Below, in pieces: positions 15,998 through 25,059 of a stretch of 64,000 nucleotides of DNA. The first letter of the stretch is position 1. The number at the start of each line of letters is the position of its first letter. Below the pieces are notes generated by a model. The model saw only the letters and a list, made by a program, of their open reading frames with translations, did no database searches and was not told the DNA's origin. A program made the position numbers and the translations under genes. This DNA comes from Shewanella sp. Choline-02u-19 (GTDB lineage Bacteria > Pseudomonadota > Gammaproteobacteria > Enterobacterales > Shewanellaceae). The stretch is from contig NZ_PJBE01000013.1 of assembly GCF_002836205.1 (NCBI RefSeq), positions 2,356,001 to 2,420,000 of the forward strand, in the 5' to 3' direction.

Positions 15998-17254
15998 TTA
16001 TTTTATTAAGTTCCTAAAGGCTTCTCTTACGAAAAGCTTCTCCTCCTTTTTCAACTTAAACCCATGGTCATCGTTTTCAGCTGTTGAGCTAAAGCATGCT
16101 CTAAATAGCTGCGATATAAGCTGGTGTTTTTGCAGTACCTTGGTGGAAGCATGCGGCGTTTGCAGCGATAACGAAGGTTTTATTGTGGCTGGTGCAGATA
16201 TAAGATCACCACGCCGATACAATAGGTTGATAAATTCACGCCAGTCTTTTACTAACAATGCTTGGGTCAGCTTTACTCGTATCGGTAGCGTTTGCTTTTT
16301 TAGCCCCAATATAAGCAAAACAACTAACATCAAGACGATGATACTGAGCAATACGCTATAACGGTCAATATTAGCCCCAGTAACGTTAAGTTTAATCTCA
16401 GAGAAATTTAACCGATGTAAACCAACGTCAGGATCCCACCAAAGTACCTCTTCTCCTCCGACTACAAATTCTCCACCAGCTTCGATAATGTAGTTAAACT
16501 CTTGGCTCAATATTGCGCTGTTTTCACCACGATTATTATTGTCAGTCAGTTCAGCTTCAAGCGGCATAACACTAACGCCATCTGGTGCTGTCATGAATAT
16601 TCGAGGGATATTCATTGCAGGGAGGTTAGTCACAGAAATCTTGATTTCACGCTTAATCACGTCACCAACATTGTAACTTGGCTGTGACACTGACCATTGA
16701 TCCTCAATCAATACTGATCCTGATACGATGTATTGTTCAGCATGTATAAGGCTTGCTGGGATATGCGCATAAAGCACTACAGCATCCGATATCAATATTG
16801 CAGTCTTAGACTCTCCGCTAATGTTGTCCATATACTTGACCTTGAATCGAACACTCGGCACCTCTATAACGCCTTTATGTTCGGGGTAAAGATACACTTC
16901 CCAGATCTGAGAGGAGAGCGCTGTCCCAGCGATTGTTCTGTTGCCATTAATGGCAAATGAAGATGCTTGAGACAATCGAGCACTGGACATCGAAGGTAAA
17001 TCAAACTCGGTGCCGCCGTTAAAAAAACCGTTAACAAGTAGCTCAAAACGCAATACAGTTTGTTCACCGACCACAGGATGAACATTAGATACTTGAGTCA
17101 AAATCTGGCTCGAAGGAGCCACGGTGTTTACAGCATTAGTATTAGTGGCTGCCGCACTAGCGTTGATACAAACCATACAAAATAAAAATAAAGCGACCCG
17201 CTTACATTGCAGAGTTATTGAATGAAGAGTTAAATTGAACGTCTTGCTAATCAT
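15998..17254 (-). CDS. BatD-like protein (oxygen tolerance / DUF7939-type)
   Basis: From ATG 17254, which has a near-perfect AAGGAGGAGGGG ribosome site, the product is 418 residues. It has a signal peptide, then periplasmic immunoglobulin-like segments (PVVGEQTVLRFELLVNG; QPSYNVGDVIKREIKISVTN), a membrane helix at about 305-327, and a basic cytoplasmic tail. This is the BatD arrangement. The last gene of the MoxR operon, it overlaps the VWA-TPR gene by 8 bases. The cellular role is not firmly known; family members have been linked to oxidative stress and envelope integrity. Confidence 0.8.
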   Translation of the reverse strand: MISKTFNLTLHSITLQCKRVALFLFCMVCINASAAATNTNAVNTVAPSSQILTQVSNVHPVVGEQTVLRFELLVNGFFNGGTEFDLPSMSSARLSQASSFAINGNRTIAGTALSSQIWEVYLYPEHKGVIEVPSVRFKVKYMDNISGESKTAILISDAVVLYAHIPASLIHAEQYIVSGSVLIEDQWSVSQPSYNVGDVIKREIKISVTNLPAMNIPRIFMTAPDGVSVMPLEAELTDNNNRGENSAILSQEFNYIIEAGGEFVVGGEEVLWWDPDVGLHRLNFSEIKLNVTGANIDRYSVLLSIIVLMLVVLLILGLKKQTLPIRVKLTQALLVKDWREFINLLYRRGDLISAPATIKPSLSLQTPHASTKVLQKHQLISQLFRACFSSTAENDDHGFKLKKEEKLFVREAFRNLIK

Positions 17255-18827
17255 TCCCCTCCTCCTTAGCGTCAGCGTTGCTATTCGCCTTTGGCGGTAG
17301 AGATCTATCTTCTTGCTGGGACTCATTGTACTGAGCTTGGAATTTTGCAGCTAAAAACTTTTGCGGGTCTTTACTGATATCCCTTAACCACTGTTGCTTT
17401 TTAGTATCACTGTTTAATAACTCTTCAACTGACAACTGCTGCAGTTCAACTTCTATTTTGCCCATTTGCGGTTTGTCAGCACCAAGATCCATATCGGTCA
17501 TATCGTCAGGATTAATCGACTCTGGTGGGTTTTCCTCTTGTTGACTCTCCCCAAGCTGCTTAATGTCTTTTATCAGCTGAGTCACTATTTGTAAGTTCTT
17601 GCTAGCGCCGGGGAAATCAGGTTCAATGTCGAGTAACAATTGATAAAGCGTCTTTGCTTTACTGTAGTTGCGCCCACGAGTGTAGGTCATTGCCAGGTTA
17701 AACAGGCTTTGTAAATCATCCTGCTGACGATATATCTTAGCGGCCTTGCTGTACTCTTTTGCTTGATAATAGGCGCGGGCTTTCCAGCTAGGATCTTCAA
17801 AGCGTAATGCGGCTTCTTGATAATCACCTTTGTCGTAATAGTATTGACCTTGCTGATCGGCACTAAAGAATAAGTCTAGCCACTGTGCATGGACTGGTAC
17901 TGGCATCAAACTGACGCAGAGCACAATAGAGCTAGCCCAATACAGACTAAAGCCTCGACGAAAAAACAGTAATAATAGCAACGCAGCCGGATAGAGTAAC
18001 CAGTAGCCTTGATTAACCACCAGACTCGATTGACTGAGAGCAGCCTGTTCTAGCTTTGATACTTGCTCAAGCCAATTGTCATTGCCAGACAAAAGGCCAT
18101 CCGCAGTCATCACCGTAAAGCCAAGCTGCGTCGCAGAAGACTCGGCTGATGCCGTTAATGCAGCGAATAACACTTGTGCATGCTGTTTTTGAGTGAACTT
18201 AGCCAATGCTTGGCCTTGGCCTGCAAAGCCATCCGATAAGACAAGTAAGTCGAAACCAAACTCTTGTGCGTCGGGAATTGCGGCAATAACGGCAATCAAA
18301 CTGTCAATATCATCACCTTCTACGGGCATAACTTGAGGCGACATATAGCCCAAATATAGCGTTAACAGCGCAAATTGATCCGATGGCGGTAATACTTGGT
18401 GACTGCTGCCTGCAAATGCAACCAGCGAAATAGGCCTAGAACTCCCCTGCATTAGCAGTTTTGATACCAGTAATTTAGCTCGCTCTAGGTGGCTTATGCT
18501 GCCTTCGCTTTTCAACATTGAAGGCGATAAGTCTAGGGCTATAATCAGCGGCGCTTTAATATCATCGTCACTGGCCTTTAGCCAGCTTGGACCCGCTAAT
18601 GCAAAAATGATAAAGCTGGCGGTGAGCAACGTTAACCCTATAGGTGCTTTTGTCGCTCTGTGACTATTCTGCATTGAAAATACTTTTGCTAGGTGAGCTG
18701 CTATTACGCCTTCTCCAGCTTGTTCTTGCGCCATTTTTCGATTGCGCCAAAGACCATACATAAGTAAACCTATAGGCAAAAATAGCCACAACCAAAGTGG
18801 CTCAGCAAACTGAAAACTACTTAACAT
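17247..18827 (-). CDS. VWA domain plus TPR protein (BatB-BatC type fusion)
   Basis: The 526-residue protein starts with two membrane helices (about 10-25 and 62-80). A von Willebrand A domain (about 90-250) follows with the metal-site motif DLSPS and a second ligand region VLSDGF. Two further hydrophobic segments (about 285-300 and 305-323) lead to tetratricopeptide repeats (YYYDKGDYQEAALRFED; AYYQAKEYSKAAKIYRQQ; AMTYTRGRNYSKAKTLYQLL) and an acidic, Gln-rich low-complexity tail. In Bacteroides and Leptospira such modules are separate Bat genes; here VWA and TPR are one chain. It overlaps the next gene by 8 bases. Confidence 0.85.
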   Translation of the reverse strand: MLSSFQFAEPLWLWLFLPIGLLMYGLWRNRKMAQEQAGEGVIAAHLAKVFSMQNSHRATKAPIGLTLLTASFIIFALAGPSWLKASDDDIKAPLIIALDLSPSMLKSEGSISHLERAKLLVSKLLMQGSSRPISLVAFAGSSHQVLPPSDQFALLTLYLGYMSPQVMPVEGDDIDSLIAVIAAIPDAQEFGFDLLVLSDGFAGQGQALAKFTQKQHAQVLFAALTASAESSATQLGFTVMTADGLLSGNDNWLEQVSKLEQAALSQSSLVVNQGYWLLYPAALLLLLFFRRGFSLYWASSIVLCVSLMPVPVHAQWLDLFFSADQQGQYYYDKGDYQEAALRFEDPSWKARAYYQAKEYSKAAKIYRQQDDLQSLFNLAMTYTRGRNYSKAKTLYQLLLDIEPDFPGASKNLQIVTQLIKDIKQLGESQQEENPPESINPDDMTDMDLGADKPQMGKIEVELQQLSVEELLNSDTKKQQWLRDISKDPQKFLAAKFQAQYNESQQEDRSLPPKANSNADAKEEGND

Positions 18828-19818
18828 CAGCCTGCCCCTTATTGACCATCACCGTTGAGATAGTTAGCGCCAACCACACACAAATATAGATAACGAGCAT
18901 AGGCCCGATAAGCCAAGGGTAAAGGTCTAACTTAGGTAGGTAACTTTGTTGCTGATACTTTGCCGGTGCAATCTGATTCACCTGTTGCAAAATCTGCTCA
19001 ATAGCACCAGTGCTATTGCCTTCGAATGCTTGGCCTCCAGTGATCTTGGCAATTTTGTTGAGCGTATTAAAATCGACTTTATCTTCCCCTTCGGTATCAA
19101 TTGAGCCCATGCCTAACGTAAAAACTTCGATACCATCGGCTGCAGCCACGCGGGCGGCATCCACCGGATCTAATCTAGAGCTAGTATCACTGCCATCGGT
19201 CACTAACAACAGTATTCGCTCTGTGGTATTGGAGCCATCAAAAGCACGAATACTTAAGCCTATGGCATCACCAATTGCGGTAGCAGGGCCTGCCATTTGA
19301 GTATCCATTTGCTGCAGTAATGTCTGCCAAAGCACAATATCCTCCGTAAAGGGCACTTGCAGATATGCGCCAGAACCAAAAACAATCAGCCCTAGTCTAT
19401 CGCCGCTACGCTGCTCTGAAAACGTATTAAGTAACGATTTAAGTGCAACTAAGCGAGACACTTTACCGTACTCATTGAGCTGATAATCCTCTTGCTCCAT
19501 GGATTGAGAAAGATCGACCGCTATCATTAAGTCTCGCCCCGTCTTTTGTGTGACAACAGGCTCACCCAACAATACAGGTCGTGCTAAACAAATGATGATC
19601 GCTAACCAACTAAGCAGTAACGCCATTGCTTGAATACGTTTTCGCTGTTTAACTTGGCTACCCGACGTGGGTGCTTGTCCAGTCGCAGCAACTAATCGAG
19701 CAAAGAAGGGCAAATAGATAGAGGCTGCTGGCTGCAGATAGACGGGAAAGATCCGAAACACAAAGACCGGTAAAATGATTAGCGCTAGCATCCATGGGTA
19801 ATCAAGACTGATGTTCAA
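18817..19818 (-). CDS. VWA domain membrane protein (BatA-like)
   Basis: 333 residues with an N-terminal membrane helix pair (about 10-22 and 64-84), a VWA domain at about 92-275 with an intact metal-ion site (DLSQS, then VTDGSD), and a C-terminal helix (about 305-325). The metal site should bind Mg2+ and a partner protein; in MoxR systems the VWA proteins are thought to be substrates or effectors of the AAA+ ATPase. The start is TTG at 19818, inside the upstream gene (17-base overlap), and its 3' end overlaps the VWA-TPR gene by 11 bases, pointing to tight translational coupling. Confidence 0.87.
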   Translation of the reverse strand: MNISLDYPWMLALIILPVFVFRIFPVYLQPAASIYLPFFARLVAATGQAPTSGSQVKQRKRIQAMALLLSWLAIIICLARPVLLGEPVVTQKTGRDLMIAVDLSQSMEQEDYQLNEYGKVSRLVALKSLLNTFSEQRSGDRLGLIVFGSGAYLQVPFTEDIVLWQTLLQQMDTQMAGPATAIGDAIGLSIRAFDGSNTTERILLLVTDGSDTSSRLDPVDAARVAAADGIEVFTLGMGSIDTEGEDKVDFNTLNKIAKITGGQAFEGNSTGAIEQILQQVNQIAPAKYQQQSYLPKLDLYPWLIGPMLVIYICVWLALTISTVMVNKGQADVK

Positions 19819-20275
19819 AGCGATGCTCCTTTACCCAACGCTGACATAATTGATTCAGCTTAGAGAAGTCACTTTCTGATAGGTGCTGCGAAATGTGTTT
19901 AGCCGATTGATAATTTAACGCTTCTAGTTGTTTTAACTGCGCCTCGGTAAAGATAGCTTGCGGGCTACAGCTTACGATGACCCGATACCAACTCACACCT
20001 GTTTGGCTTAATTTATCATCACAGGGCTTGGCTAACATGACTGTGCGCCGTATGACTTGGTTCATGGCACTCGCGTCATGCACCGTCATTGATTGCAACT
20101 GAGCCAGTGCTGTTCGTCTATAGCCATTAGCCATCCAGCGTTGCCTTTTTCGAACAATAAGTAGCATCAATAATAGTAATATGGCAAGTATTACCCCGTA
20201 CCAACCCGGCGCTAGAGGCCACCATGGGATTAACTCCGGTAGCGGTATATCGACGAGTTGAGTTACCGGATTCAT
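19802..20275 (-). CDS. DUF4381 membrane protein of the MoxR operon
   Basis: 157 residues. The N-terminus carries the family-typical LPELIPWWPLAPGWYGV before one membrane helix (about 24-41), followed by a basic juxtamembrane stretch (VRKRQRWMANGYRR) and a helical cytoplasmic domain. The ATG overlaps the stop of the DUF58 gene (ATGA). DUF4381 proteins are found almost only in MoxR-DUF58-VWA operons, so this placement supports the call. The biochemical role is unknown. Confidence 0.85.
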   Translation of the reverse strand: MNPVTQLVDIPLPELIPWWPLAPGWYGVILAILLLLMLLIVRKRQRWMANGYRRTALAQLQSMTVHDASAMNQVIRRTVMLAKPCDDKLSQTGVSWYRVIVSCSPQAIFTEAQLKQLEALNYQSAKHISQHLSESDFSKLNQLCQRWVKEHRFEHQS

Positions 20276-21210
20276 GCAGGCTCACCCATTAATAAACGAC
20301 TTAATTGGGTGATAACAGGCTCATATGTATTAACCAGCCCCACAGGCAATGCGCTTGTTAGCGTTGCCTTTTTCAAACTCGCTAAGCGTTGCTGATAAAG
20401 ATCATCGTATTTCTGTTGATTTTGGGCACTGGCTTGAATATTAATTTGTTGTTCCCCGTGAGAAACACTCAAACCATGGGCAGCAGTTAAATCATCTTCT
20501 AGCGGATCTTGAATGACAAAAAGCAATACATTTGATTTTTGCGACAACACTTCTAACTCCGCTAATTCTTCAATTTCAACCCCCTCAATATCAGTGATCA
20601 ATATCATCACACTTTGACTGTTTAACGTCGTGACTAATGGTCTAACTTGAGACAGCAACGAGCTGGTGATTGTGGATTCTTTACCATTTTTAAGTGATGC
20701 TAAATCCAATTGATTATTAGCCGTCACTATCGCTTCGAGCAGATGAATAACATTGTGGCTTGAGCGTTTAGGCGACATTTGCACCGTACCTCGACAACCG
20801 ATAACCGCGCCGCCAACGCGGTCTCCTCCATCAAAGACTTGCCATGCTAACAGCGCCGCCAACTGAGCTGCTGTAACCGACTTGGTATTGACTTGACTGC
20901 CAAAGAACATCGGTAAGCGTTGATCAACAACAATATGTACTGGTCTGTCTGTTTCTTCAGAATAGACTCTCACATAAGGTTTGCCCAAGCGCGCTGACAC
21001 TCTAGAGTCTATTTGGCGTATGTTATCCCCCGCTTGATATTGCCTAAGCTCTTCAAAATTCAACCCACGACCCTTTATACGCGACGCATGCCGACCGGAG
21101 AGCATTCCTGCCGGCCGGAAACGCGGTGACAATGACAAATGACGGCTATCTTCCCTAAGGGCTAATAATGCACTTAAGTTGGTATAAATTCGCGAGTCTT
21201 GCTTGCTCAT
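20272..21210 (-). CDS. DUF58 domain protein
   Basis: 312 residues, soluble. The DUF58 signature appears as DNIRQIDSRVSARLGKPYVR followed by YSEETDRPVHIVVDQ, the start of a degenerate VWA-like fold. It lies 19 bases downstream of the MoxR gene and overlaps DUF4381 by 4 bases. DUF58 proteins are constant companions of MoxR ATPases and probably link the ATPase to the membrane VWA proteins. No catalytic motif is evident. Confidence 0.88.
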   Translation of the reverse strand: MSKQDSRIYTNLSALLALREDSRHLSLSPRFRPAGMLSGRHASRIKGRGLNFEELRQYQAGDNIRQIDSRVSARLGKPYVRVYSEETDRPVHIVVDQRLPMFFGSQVNTKSVTAAQLAALLAWQVFDGGDRVGGAVIGCRGTVQMSPKRSSHNVIHLLEAIVTANNQLDLASLKNGKESTITSSLLSQVRPLVTTLNSQSVMILITDIEGVEIEELAELEVLSQKSNVLLFVIQDPLEDDLTAAHGLSVSHGEQQINIQASAQNQQKYDDLYQQRLASLKKATLTSALPVGLVNTYEPVITQLSRLLMGEPA

Positions 21211-21229
21211 AAACTGCTCATAGCTTGTT

Positions 21230-22207
21230 TCATAAGATGGGGGTCACACTAACAAGCTCTTTAACCACATCCTGAGCACTCTTGCCGTTTGCCACTGCAG
21301 CATACGAAAGCATGATCCTATGGCTAAGTACGGCCATTACAACCGCCCTCACGTCATCAGGATCAACATAGTCTCTCCCCTCTAGCACTGCGTGAGCGCG
21401 AGACGCCTTATCGAGTGCAATTGAAGCTCTTGGGCTGGCGCCAATTTTTATGTATTTTTGTAACTCACTATCAGGATATCTTTCCGGCTTTCTTGTCCCC
21501 ATCACCAAAGCGACGATATATTTCTCAATACTCTCAGACATAAATACGTCATGAACTAAGCTACGTGCCTGCATAATTAACACTTCAGCATTTTCTATCT
21601 TTATTGGAGGACTATCAGTTCGAACTTCTTGGCCTCTGGTTAGACGAATGATCGCTAGTTCGGTTTCATCCTCAGGGTAATCAATCACTATTTTAAATAA
21701 AAACCGGTCCATTTGCGCTTCGGGTAAAGGGTAAGTTCCCTCTTGTTCGATAGGGTTCTGAGTCGCTAGAACCAAGAAAACAGATTCCATCGGATGGCTA
21801 GTATTACCGATGGTGACCTGCCGCTCTTCCATTGCTTCAAGCAAAGCTGACTGCACTTTAGGCGGCGCTCTATTGATTTCATCCGCGAGTAAAATATGAT
21901 TAAAGATGGGGCCAGGATTAAAATCAATGTGGTTATTATCAGAGGAAGATAACGCTTCATAACCAATAACGTCCGATGGCAACAAATCTGGGGTAAATTG
22001 CACTCGACCTTGAGATAGATGCAGCAAATCAGCTAACGTTTTAACCGAACGGGTTTTTGCGGTACCGGGAAGCCCCTCAAGTAATACATGCCCATCAGCC
22101 AACAGCGCTAATACCAACCCTCTTACTACATGTGCTTGGCCTAGAACCTGCTTTTCTAAAGCTATTTGTAAATCACTCAGCTGTGAATATACCGCTTGGC
22201 TTTCCAT
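21230..22207 (-). CDS. MoxR family AAA+ ATPase
   Basis: 325 residues from ATG 22207. The AAA+ elements are Walker A GLPGTAKT, Walker B ILLADEINRAPPKVQ, the MoxR sensor-1 stretch LATQNPIEQEGTYPLPEAQ and the arginine region MDRFLFK. MoxR proteins act as chaperone-like ATPases that mature or insert metal cofactors in partner proteins, usually VWA proteins of the same operon. An upstream extension of the frame would start inside the sulfatase terminator, so ATG 22207 is preferred. It is the first gene of the six-gene operon. Confidence 0.93.
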   Translation of the reverse strand: MESQAVYSQLSDLQIALEKQVLGQAHVVRGLVLALLADGHVLLEGLPGTAKTRSVKTLADLLHLSQGRVQFTPDLLPSDVIGYEALSSSDNNHIDFNPGPIFNHILLADEINRAPPKVQSALLEAMEERQVTIGNTSHPMESVFLVLATQNPIEQEGTYPLPEAQMDRFLFKIVIDYPEDETELAIIRLTRGQEVRTDSPPIKIENAEVLIMQARSLVHDVFMSESIEKYIVALVMGTRKPERYPDSELQKYIKIGASPRASIALDKASRAHAVLEGRDYVDPDDVRAVVMAVLSHRIMLSYAAVANGKSAQDVVKELVSVTPIL

Positions 22208-22264
22208 ATGATGGCTTTTCCTTTTTACCCATTTTGAAAGGACACCAAACCAGTACCCTTTAAA

Positions 22265-22290
22265 AATAGAAAAAGGGCGCAAGCGCCCTT
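22265..22290 (-). terminator. Rho-independent terminator of the sulfatase gene
   Basis: The stem aagggcgc / gcgccctt has a 2-base centre and is followed on the minus strand by TTTTTCTATTTTT, 15 bases after the sulfatase stop. It separates the sulfatase from the MoxR operon. Confidence 0.85.
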
Positions 22291-22304
22291 AATGATACCA
22301 ACTT

Positions 22305-23855
22305 CTATTTACTCGCAGGTTGCTGCAGTTTCTCCATCACCTGATCTAAACTGAAGCTAGCTGCTTTTTGGCTAGGTGGATATTCCTTAAAGGTTTCTAG
22401 GAATTTACCCACATAAGCTTGCGCCGGTACTAACATGAACGCTCTGTCTAACATCCAATCCCAGTAGGTATTGGAAGTGATATCTGCATTTTCATACGGG
22501 TCAGTTCTTAAGTTATAGATTTTTGGCAGTCGTAAAACAACAAAAGGCTCAGCCCATAACGCTAATGTACCGGCCATTCTTTGCTCCATAAATACCAGCT
22601 TCCAATTATTGAAGCGAAGCGCCGCTAAATCACCATCATCAGTAAAGTAGAAAATCTCCTCACGAGGACCTGTTTTATCTTTACCGGTTAAATAGGGCAA
22701 AAAGTTATAACCATCGAGATGGTTCTTGAACTTCTTACTGCCCGCTTTATGGCCTTTTAACAACTTTTCTTTCACCTTGCTATCGCCAGCGGCAGCGGCA
22801 AAAGTCGGCAACCAGTCCATATGGTGCATAATGTCATTGGAAACCGAACCCGCTGCAATTTTTCCAGGCCAGCGTACCATGGCCGGAACTCGGTAAGCCC
22901 CTTCCCAGTTTGTATTCTTTTCACCTCTAAATGGGGTTGTACCCGCATCAGGCCAAGTATTCATGTGTGGCCCATTGTCGGTTGAATAAAAAACAATGGT
23001 ATTATCTTTTATGCCCAACTTATCAACGGTATCGAGTAATTGCCCTACATGGTTATCATGTTCAATCATACCGTCGGTATAATTACTCAAACCACTTGAA
23101 CCTTGAAGCTCAGGTTTAACATGAGTACGAAAATGCATACGAGTACCACTCCACCAAACAAAGAATGGCTTCTTGGCTTTGACCTTTCGTTCCATAAAAT
23201 CTATTGCCGCAGCGACCGTTTCATCGTCCACCGTCTCCATACGCTTTTTCGTTAGCGGTCCAGTATCTTCGATTTTGCCATCGGCAGAAGACTTAATAAC
23301 GCCACGAGGTCCAAACTTTTTACGGAACTCAGGGTTTTTAGGGTAATCAATATTCTCAGGTTCTTCTTCAGCATTAAGATGATACAAGTTACCGAAAAAC
23401 TCATCAAAACCATGGTTTGTTGGTAAAAACTCATCTTTATCGCCTAAATGATTTTTACCGAACTGCCCCGTTGCATATCCCATCGGTTTGAGGATTTCAG
23501 CGATGGTTGCATCAGAGGCCTGTAATCCGACATCAGCTCCAGGCATTCCCACTTTTGACAAACCAGTACGAAACACGCTTTGCCCCGTAATAAAAGTAGA
23601 GCGACCTGCGGTACAAGACTGCTCACCGTAGTAATCAGTGAACATCATCCCCTCTTTGGCGATGCTATCAATATTCGGTGTTTGGTAACCCATCAAGCCA
23701 AAGGTATAGGCACTGATATTAGATTGACCAATATCATCTCCCCAGATAACGAGAATATTAGGTTTATCAGCTGCGGTCGCCGCGAAGGACATTAATCCAG
23801 CAGTAACCGATAGTAGAGCTAACTTTTTTGTAAACTTATTGCGAAGTAGCGTCAT
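22305..23855 (-). CDS. Secreted type I sulfatase (arylsulfatase-like)
   Basis: 516 residues with a Sec signal peptide (cleavage near AATAA-DKP, residue 29), so the enzyme is periplasmic or exported. The sulfatase pattern C-x-A-x-R is present as CTAGR with Cys81, which an FGE-type enzyme would convert to formylglycine. The Ca2+ site is seen in WGDDIG (Asp40, Asp41) and YSTDNGPH. The family hydrolyses sulfate esters of aryl or carbohydrate substrates; which one is unknown. No maturation enzyme and no polysaccharide genes lie near it. It is monocistronic between its own promoter region and terminator. Confidence 0.9.
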   Translation of the reverse strand: MTLLRNKFTKKLALLSVTAGLMSFAATAADKPNILVIWGDDIGQSNISAYTFGLMGYQTPNIDSIAKEGMMFTDYYGEQSCTAGRSTFITGQSVFRTGLSKVGMPGADVGLQASDATIAEILKPMGYATGQFGKNHLGDKDEFLPTNHGFDEFFGNLYHLNAEEEPENIDYPKNPEFRKKFGPRGVIKSSADGKIEDTGPLTKKRMETVDDETVAAAIDFMERKVKAKKPFFVWWSGTRMHFRTHVKPELQGSSGLSNYTDGMIEHDNHVGQLLDTVDKLGIKDNTIVFYSTDNGPHMNTWPDAGTTPFRGEKNTNWEGAYRVPAMVRWPGKIAAGSVSNDIMHHMDWLPTFAAAAGDSKVKEKLLKGHKAGSKKFKNHLDGYNFLPYLTGKDKTGPREEIFYFTDDGDLAALRFNNWKLVFMEQRMAGTLALWAEPFVVLRLPKIYNLRTDPYENADITSNTYWDWMLDRAFMLVPAQAYVGKFLETFKEYPPSQKAASFSLDQVMEKLQQPASK

Positions 23856-24277
23856 AAAAGATCTCCGTTCTTTAATACAAACTTGTTTTTATACAAACCT
23901 GAACTCATTCTGCGCAAAGCGACTTCCAGAATGACTACGACAAATATAGTTGCTAACTTTAAAATCACACGTTACCAAAGTGTAATCAACTAAAATTACA
24001 ACTATTTGACTCTAACTATAGATTAATGGACTAAAAGTAAGGTAGGGCTGCAATGTTTCGTGGCAGTCGTAAAACTAAAGTCTATCTTTAGTGAGGTAAA
24101 TAGATGAACAAAGCTTTGCTTAGAATTTAAAACTATTGATGCAATCTGTTGTTAATACTGCAAGCAACTATCAGGAAAGTTTCAAGTAACGGATTAAGAT
24201 AAAAACGAAAGGAGATTATTATGGATACTGACACTGATGAACATAATGACACTATTCATATAGGTAAAATTCAGGCA
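23856..24277. other. Intergenic region between sulfatase and tRNA operon
   Basis: The octamer atacaaac occurs twice (23875-23882 and 23891-23898) just upstream of the sulfatase start, in or near its promoter. At 24221 an ATG with a strong AAAGGAG ribosome site opens a plus-strand frame (MDTDTDEHNDTIHIGKIQAQ...) that runs straight into the tRNA terminator and tRNA-Ser antisense. No complete gene is evident. Confidence 0.4.
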
Positions 24278-24278
24278 C

Positions 24279-24308
24279 AAAAAAACCGCTTTAGTAAGCG
24301 GTTTTTTT
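24279..24308 (-). terminator. Rho-independent terminator of the tRNA operon
   Basis: The stem aaaaaccgctt / taagcggttttt (about 11 bp, loop of 3-4) has T-runs on both sides, so it can act on either strand. It lies 12 bases after the last tRNA-Ser. Confidence 0.85.
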
Positions 24309-24317
24309 GTATTTTAA

Positions 24318-24412
<95 letters not shown>

Positions 24413-24420
24413 GCAAAACA

Positions 24421-24454
24421 TGGTGCGCGTGGAAGGAGTTATATTCACCATCCG
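24421..24454 (-). pseudogene. Truncated tRNA-Arg relic
   Basis: tggtgcgcgtggaaggagt (24421-24439) matches the 3' end and T-arm of the neighbouring tRNA-Arg genes, including the encoded CCA, with three mismatches. After it comes caccatccg, like a 5' acceptor end. The middle of the tRNA is missing. It lies where a seventh Arg copy would be expected, between Ser and the first intact Arg. Confidence 0.5.
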
Positions 24455-24516
24455 TTTAATTAGTTTCCAAAGACATTATCGATGAAAACTAAAACGCAAA
24501 ATCTGTAAGCCTTATA

Positions 24517-24593
24517 TGGTGCGGATGGGAGGAGTCGAACCTCCGACCGCCTGGTTCGTAGCCAGGTACTCTATCCAGCTGAGCTACATCCGC
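24517..24593 (-). tRNA. tRNA-Arg (ACG), copy 6 of 6
   Basis: 77 bases with encoded CCA. Acceptor GCGGATG / CATCCGC, discriminator A and anticodon ACG in GGCTACGAACC. The A at the wobble position would be edited to inosine to read CGU, CGC and CGA. Confidence 0.97.
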
Positions 24594-24625
24594 ATATATA
24601 AAGATAAAACATTTAAAAAACTTAA

Positions 24626-24702
24626 TGGTGCGGATGGGAGGAGTCGAACCTCCGACCGCCTGGTTCGTAGCCAGGTACTCTATCCAGCTGAGCTACATCC
24701 GC
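24626..24702 (-). tRNA. tRNA-Arg (ACG), copy 5 of 6
   Basis: The gene body is identical to the other copies in the array; the anticodon is ACG and the CCA is encoded. It is offset 109 bases from the next copy. Confidence 0.97.
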
Positions 24703-24732
24703 ATATATTAAGGTAAAAAATTAAAAACTTTA

Positions 24733-24809
24733 TGGTGCGGATGGGAGGAGTCGAACCTCCGACCGCCTGGTTCGTAGCCAGGTACTCTATCCAGCTGAGC
24801 TACATCCGC
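24733..24809 (-). tRNA. tRNA-Arg (ACG), copy 4 of 6
   Basis: Identical 77-base tRNA-Arg with anticodon ACG and encoded CCA, in the same tandem array; offset 107 bases. Confidence 0.97.
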
Positions 24810-24842
24810 ATATATAAAGGTAAAGCAATTAAAACAACTTAA

Positions 24843-24919
24843 TGGTGCGGATGGGAGGAGTCGAACCTCCGACCGCCTGGTTCGTAGCCAGGTACTCTAT
24901 CCAGCTGAGCTACATCCGC
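24843..24919 (-). tRNA. tRNA-Arg (ACG), copy 3 of 6
   Basis: Identical 77-base tRNA-Arg with anticodon ACG and encoded CCA, in the same tandem array; offset 110 bases. Confidence 0.97.
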
Positions 24920-24950
24920 AAATATTAAGCAAAACTTTCAAATGATTTAA

Positions 24951-25027
24951 TGGTGCGGATGGGAGGAGTCGAACCTCCGACCGCCTGGTTCGTAGCCAGG
25001 TACTCTATCCAGCTGAGCTACATCCGC
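24951..25027 (-). tRNA. tRNA-Arg (ACG), copy 2 of 6
   Basis: Identical 77-base tRNA-Arg with anticodon ACG and encoded CCA. The upstream spacer (25028-25059) differs from the spacers between copies 3 to 6. Confidence 0.97.
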
Positions 25028-25059
25028 TCACTAAAACATTTAAACACAACAGTAAATTA

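Noticed and set aside
22305..23855. Sulfatase as part of a horizontally acquired island
   Set aside because: No mobility gene, flanking repeat or clear change in base composition is visible around it.
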